From the NCBI RefSeq assembly GCF_000807675.2, contig NZ_CP019962.1, forward strand, positions 186,001-250,000: a stretch of DNA of 64,000 bases. Reading direction: 5' to 3'. This document shows, one piece after another, positions 61,597 to 64,000 of the stretch. The notes below the pieces were generated by a model that made no database searches, was not told the origin of the DNA, and saw only the letters and a list, made by a program, of their open reading frames with translations. Numbering within the stretch: the stretch's first letter is position 1; each line of letters begins with the position of its first letter. The translations under genes and the position numbers were made by a program. This stretch comes from Eubacterium limosum (lineage in GTDB: Bacteria; Bacillota; Clostridia; Eubacteriales; Eubacteriaceae).

Positions 61597-62121
61597 TTAG
61601 AGTGGTCTGACAACAATAATGCCATCACTGTTTTCATAATAGCTTTTACCAGGTTCCAGGCGCATACATTCCATGTACTCACCTGCATTGGCACGGATGC
61701 TTTCGATCTCGGCGTCGGTAAGGGAACGGACGACCTTTCCCGGGCTGCCGACCACCAGAGACCCTGGAGGTATAACCTTGTTCTGGGTAATGAGCGAGCC
61801 TGCACCGATGATGGTATTTTCACCGATGACCGCGCCGTTTAAAATCGTGGATCCCATGCCGACCAAGACATTGTTTTCAATGGTGCAGCCGTGGATGGTA
61901 CAGTTATGTCCAATAGTCACGCCGTCGCCGATCTTTACACAGTAGCCGCCTGGCGCCACGTGCACCACGGAACCATCCTGTACGTTGCTGCGTTCACCAA
62001 TGGTAATGCTGTCCATATCCCCTCTCAATACCGCCTGGTACCAGATGCTGCTGTAATCGCCGATCCGGACCTTGCCCAGTACATCGGCACTCTTCGCAAT
62101 AAAAATATTTTTTCCTGACAT
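61597..62121 (-). CDS. Gamma-class carbonic anhydrase-like protein
   Basis: 174 residues, left-handed beta-helix of hexapeptide repeats. The metal-ligand positions look kept: His in VVHVAPGG and the two His in IGHNCTIHGC, as in gamma carbonic anhydrases and YrdA/PaaY-like proteins. It may interconvert CO2 and bicarbonate, useful in an acetogen, though many homologues are inactive. Start ATG 62121 after GGAGG. Confidence 0.85.
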   Translation of the reverse strand: MSGKNIFIAKSADVLGKVRIGDYSSIWYQAVLRGDMDSITIGERSNVQDGSVVHVAPGGYCVKIGDGVTIGHNCTIHGCTIENNVLVGMGSTILNGAVIGENTIIGAGSLITQNKVIPPGSLVVGSPGKVVRSLTDAEIESIRANAGEYMECMRLEPGKSYYENSDGIIVVRPL

Positions 62122-62242
62122 CGAATCCTCCATCGTAAGTAACGTTTCTATTTAACCTTTATCTTACACCCTTACACTGCGTTTGTATATGCTCCCACAA
62201 AAACTTCTACCGACTGCGCAAAAAAATGCAGATATATCCAAA

Positions 62243-62280
62243 TAAAAAAGCCCGAAGCTTTTCCAAGCCTCGGACTTTTA
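62243..62280 (-). terminator. Terminator of etfA
   Basis: Minus strand AGTCCGAGGC...GCTTCGGGCT followed by six T. Confidence 0.75.
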
Positions 62281-62299
62281 ACTTCATAGGAACTTCAAA

Positions 62300-63310
62300 C
62301 TATCTGGTTGCCATTTCTTTCTTAACTGCTTCTGTAAACAGTGGTAAGATTTTAAAGACATCACCAACAACGCCGAAGTCTGCTACATTGAAGATTGGAG
62401 CAGTTTCGTCTTTGTTGATTGCGATGATGACATCAGATTCTTCCATACCAGCTAAATGCTGGATTGCGCCGGAAATACCGCAGGCAATGTACAGGTTCGG
62501 ACGAACGGTTTTACCGGTCTGACCAACCTGACGGTCTTTTTCAACCCAGCCAGCGTCCACACAGGCTCTTGAAGAAGAAATGGTTCCGCCTAAAGCGTCT
62601 GCCAGGTCTTCGAGCAGCTTGAAGTTTTCTGGAGATGCCATACCACGGCCGCCAGATACAAGGATTTTAGCATCCTGGATATCCATTTTTTCGGCAACGG
62701 TTTTAACAATTTCCATCACTTCGACGTTCATATGGTCACTTAAGCCTGCAACTTCTTCTTTAATCACTTCGCATTCTGCTGCGTCGTTTGTCGGAAGTTT
62801 CTGCATAACGCCAGGACGTACAGTTGACATCTGTGGACGGTGATCCGGGCACAGGATGGTTGCCATGATGTTGCCGCCGAAAGCCGGACGGGTCATCATT
62901 AAGCCCTTGTCTTCTGGGTTGATTTCCAGTTTTGTACAGTCAGCGGTTAAGCCAGTATGGACACGTGCAGATACACGAGGAGCCATATCACGGCCAATAG
63001 CAGTCGCACCAAACAGAACAACTTCTGGCTTATATTTGTTAATAATTTCAGTAAATGCATGTACATACGGTTCGGTTGTATATACTTCTAAAGCAGGATC
63101 ATCGACCATGATCACTCTGTCAGCGCCATGACGGGCTAATTCTTTACCCATAGCGTCGATTTTAGAACCTAAAACAACAGCAGTTACTTCTGTATCTAAA
63201 TCATTGGCTAATTCTTTACCTTTACCAATCAGTTCGAAAGAAACAGGAGTAATAACATTATCTACCTGCTGTACAAAGACGAAAACACCTTTATAATCTT
63301 GTAAACTCAT
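62300..63310 (-). CDS. etfA: Electron transfer flavoprotein subunit alpha
   Basis: 336 residues. The C-terminal FAD domain shows SGGRGMAS, GQTGKTVRP and GISGAIQHLAG; the N-terminal half is the usual alpha/beta domain. There is no N-terminal ferredoxin extension. With EtfB it carries electrons to or from an acyl-CoA dehydrogenase, possibly in a flavin-bifurcating complex (butyryl-CoA or caffeyl-CoA reductase, lactate dehydrogenase); the partner gene lies outside the window. Codon use is more A/T-ending than most neighbours, as expected of a highly expressed gene. Confidence 0.95.
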   Translation of the reverse strand: MSLQDYKGVFVFVQQVDNVITPVSFELIGKGKELANDLDTEVTAVVLGSKIDAMGKELARHGADRVIMVDDPALEVYTTEPYVHAFTEIINKYKPEVVLFGATAIGRDMAPRVSARVHTGLTADCTKLEINPEDKGLMMTRPAFGGNIMATILCPDHRPQMSTVRPGVMQKLPTNDAAECEVIKEEVAGLSDHMNVEVMEIVKTVAEKMDIQDAKILVSGGRGMASPENFKLLEDLADALGGTISSSRACVDAGWVEKDRQVGQTGKTVRPNLYIACGISGAIQHLAGMEESDVIIAINKDETAPIFNVADFGVVGDVFKILPLFTEAVKKEMATR

Positions 63311-63329
63311 CTATGTTCACCACTTTCCA

Positions 63330-64000
63330 TTAAATAATGAATTTTTCTTTCAATTTTTCCAGTAAGAAATCAGCAGATTCCTGTGGATCTAATTGAACAA
63401 CAGTTCCGGCAGCTTTTAATGCTTTCGGGAAGGACTTGAATACGCGTGTCGGAGAACCCTTTAAACCGATGTTGGTTTTATCAACTTCGATGTTTTCCAG
63501 TGTCCAGACTTTTACTTCATCTGTTCTGTAAGCGTCAAAAACGCCACCTGGAGTCATATAACGCGGTGTATTCATTTCGCCTAAAGCGGTAACTAAGCAG
63601 GGCATCTGTACTTTAATGGTATGGTATCTGTCTTCGTACTGACGTTTTACGATAACAGCGTCGCCTTCCACTTTGATGTCTTCAGCATAGCTGATATTTG
63701 GAATGTTCAGATGTTCAGCGATCTGAGGACCAACCTGAGCGGTATCGCCATCAATTGCCTGACGGCCAGTGATGATCAGGTCATAGTCTAACATTTTAAC
63801 CGCAGCTGCGATGGTTGTAGAAGTAGCCCAGGTATCGGCGCCGCCGAAAGCTCTGTCGGTTACTAAAATCGCTTCATCAGCGCCCATAGCGAGTGCTTCA
63901 CGAAGAACGTCGTCTGCCTGTGGTGGCCCCATGGAAACAACGGTAATGTGCGCACCGTTAGCGTCTTTCAGCTCTAATGCAGCTTCCAGACCAGCTTTAT
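63330..64000 (-). CDS. etfB: Electron transfer flavoprotein subunit beta, partial
   Basis: The frame stays open to the window edge, so the N-terminus is missing; the internal ATG at 63932 is not the start. Seen: ITVVSMGPPQADDVLREALAMG (20 central residues typical of EtfB), DRAFGGADTWATS and the TGRQAIDGDTAQVGPQIAE AMP/FAD-binding stretch. Partner of EtfA 19 bp downstream, one operon. Confidence 0.94.
   Translation of the reverse strand, partial: KAGLEAALELKDANGAHITVVSMGPPQADDVLREALAMGADEAILVTDRAFGGADTWATSTTIAAAVKMLDYDLIITGRQAIDGDTAQVGPQIAEHLNIPNISYAEDIKVEGDAVIVKRQYEDRYHTIKVQMPCLVTALGEMNTPRYMTPGGVFDAYRTDEVKVWTLENIEVDKTNIGLKGSPTRVFKSFPKALKAAGTVVQLDPQESADFLLEKLKEKFII

Noticed and set aside
1-64000. 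CRISPR array
   Set aside because: No regularly spaced short repeats with unique spacers were seen on either strand; the only tandem repeat (263-bp unit) is of another kind.

Overview
The window looks like a chromosomal segment of an acetogenic Clostridia of the Eubacterium limosum group. The reasons are mid-GC Gram-positive-type genes, a complete corrinoid methyltransferase set (MttB-family methyltransferase without a pyrrolysine codon, corrinoid protein, methyl-THF methyltransferase), an EtfBA pair, an arginine deiminase route, Veg, an Asp23/AmaP operon, a T-box in front of ileS and ECF-type uptake. This is inferred from gene content; no marker RNA gene is present.

Layout. 1-3.6 kb: two GGDEF cyclases. 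3.7-6.3 kb: phosphohexomutase and catabolic ornithine carbamoyltransferase, separated by a MITE-like inverted repeat. 6.5-13.4 kb: surface and lipoproteins, a Uma2 gene with an early in-frame stop, arginine deiminase. 13.6-21.2 kb: veg, a DeoR-type (SorC-family) regulator, and an oppositely oriented catabolic operon (aldolase, DeoC, SDR, FGGY kinase) with matching DeoR-like operator boxes. Two tandem copies of a structured repeat follow the regulator and a third copy lies at 32 kb. 21.8-32 kb: HAD phosphatase, LUD protein, an aroF-pheA operon behind a Phe-rich leader peptide and attenuator, and three more c-di-GMP turnover proteins. 32-38.9 kb: Asp23 operon, zinc ABC uptake operon, GNAT and DMT genes. 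39-47.7 kb: corrinoid-dependent demethylation island with two DMT transporters, an APH-like kinase and a membrane AraC regulator. 47.9-51.4 kb: ileS and its T-box. 58.3-64 kb: secreted/anchored proteins, an ECF S component, a gamma carbonic anhydrase and etfA/etfB (cut by the window edge).

The most remarkable region is 51402-58231. It is a 6.8-kb integrated element bounded by a 14-bp direct repeat and 22-bp imperfect inverted repeats. It carries an IS30-type transposase, a CRESS-DNA-virus-like Rep (HUH endonuclease plus SF3 helicase), an origin with a perfect 11-bp stem and the loop nonanucleotide TAGTATTAC next to five TGTCACA-type iterons, and a full filamentous-phage morphogenesis set: Zot/pI-like ATPase, small membrane proteins, a pIII-like surface protein, two paralogous major-coat-like proteins, two tiny membrane proteins and a likely ssDNA-binding protein. 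It also holds a tRNA-like gene and one opposite-strand small membrane gene. I read it as an inovirus of a Gram-positive host that replicates through a circovirus/geminivirus-type origin and integrates with its own IS30 transposase.

Other strong observations are the structured repeat with compensatory base changes bounded by terminators, and the leader-peptide attenuator for phenylalanine synthesis, a mechanism unusual in Clostridia, which mostly use T-boxes.
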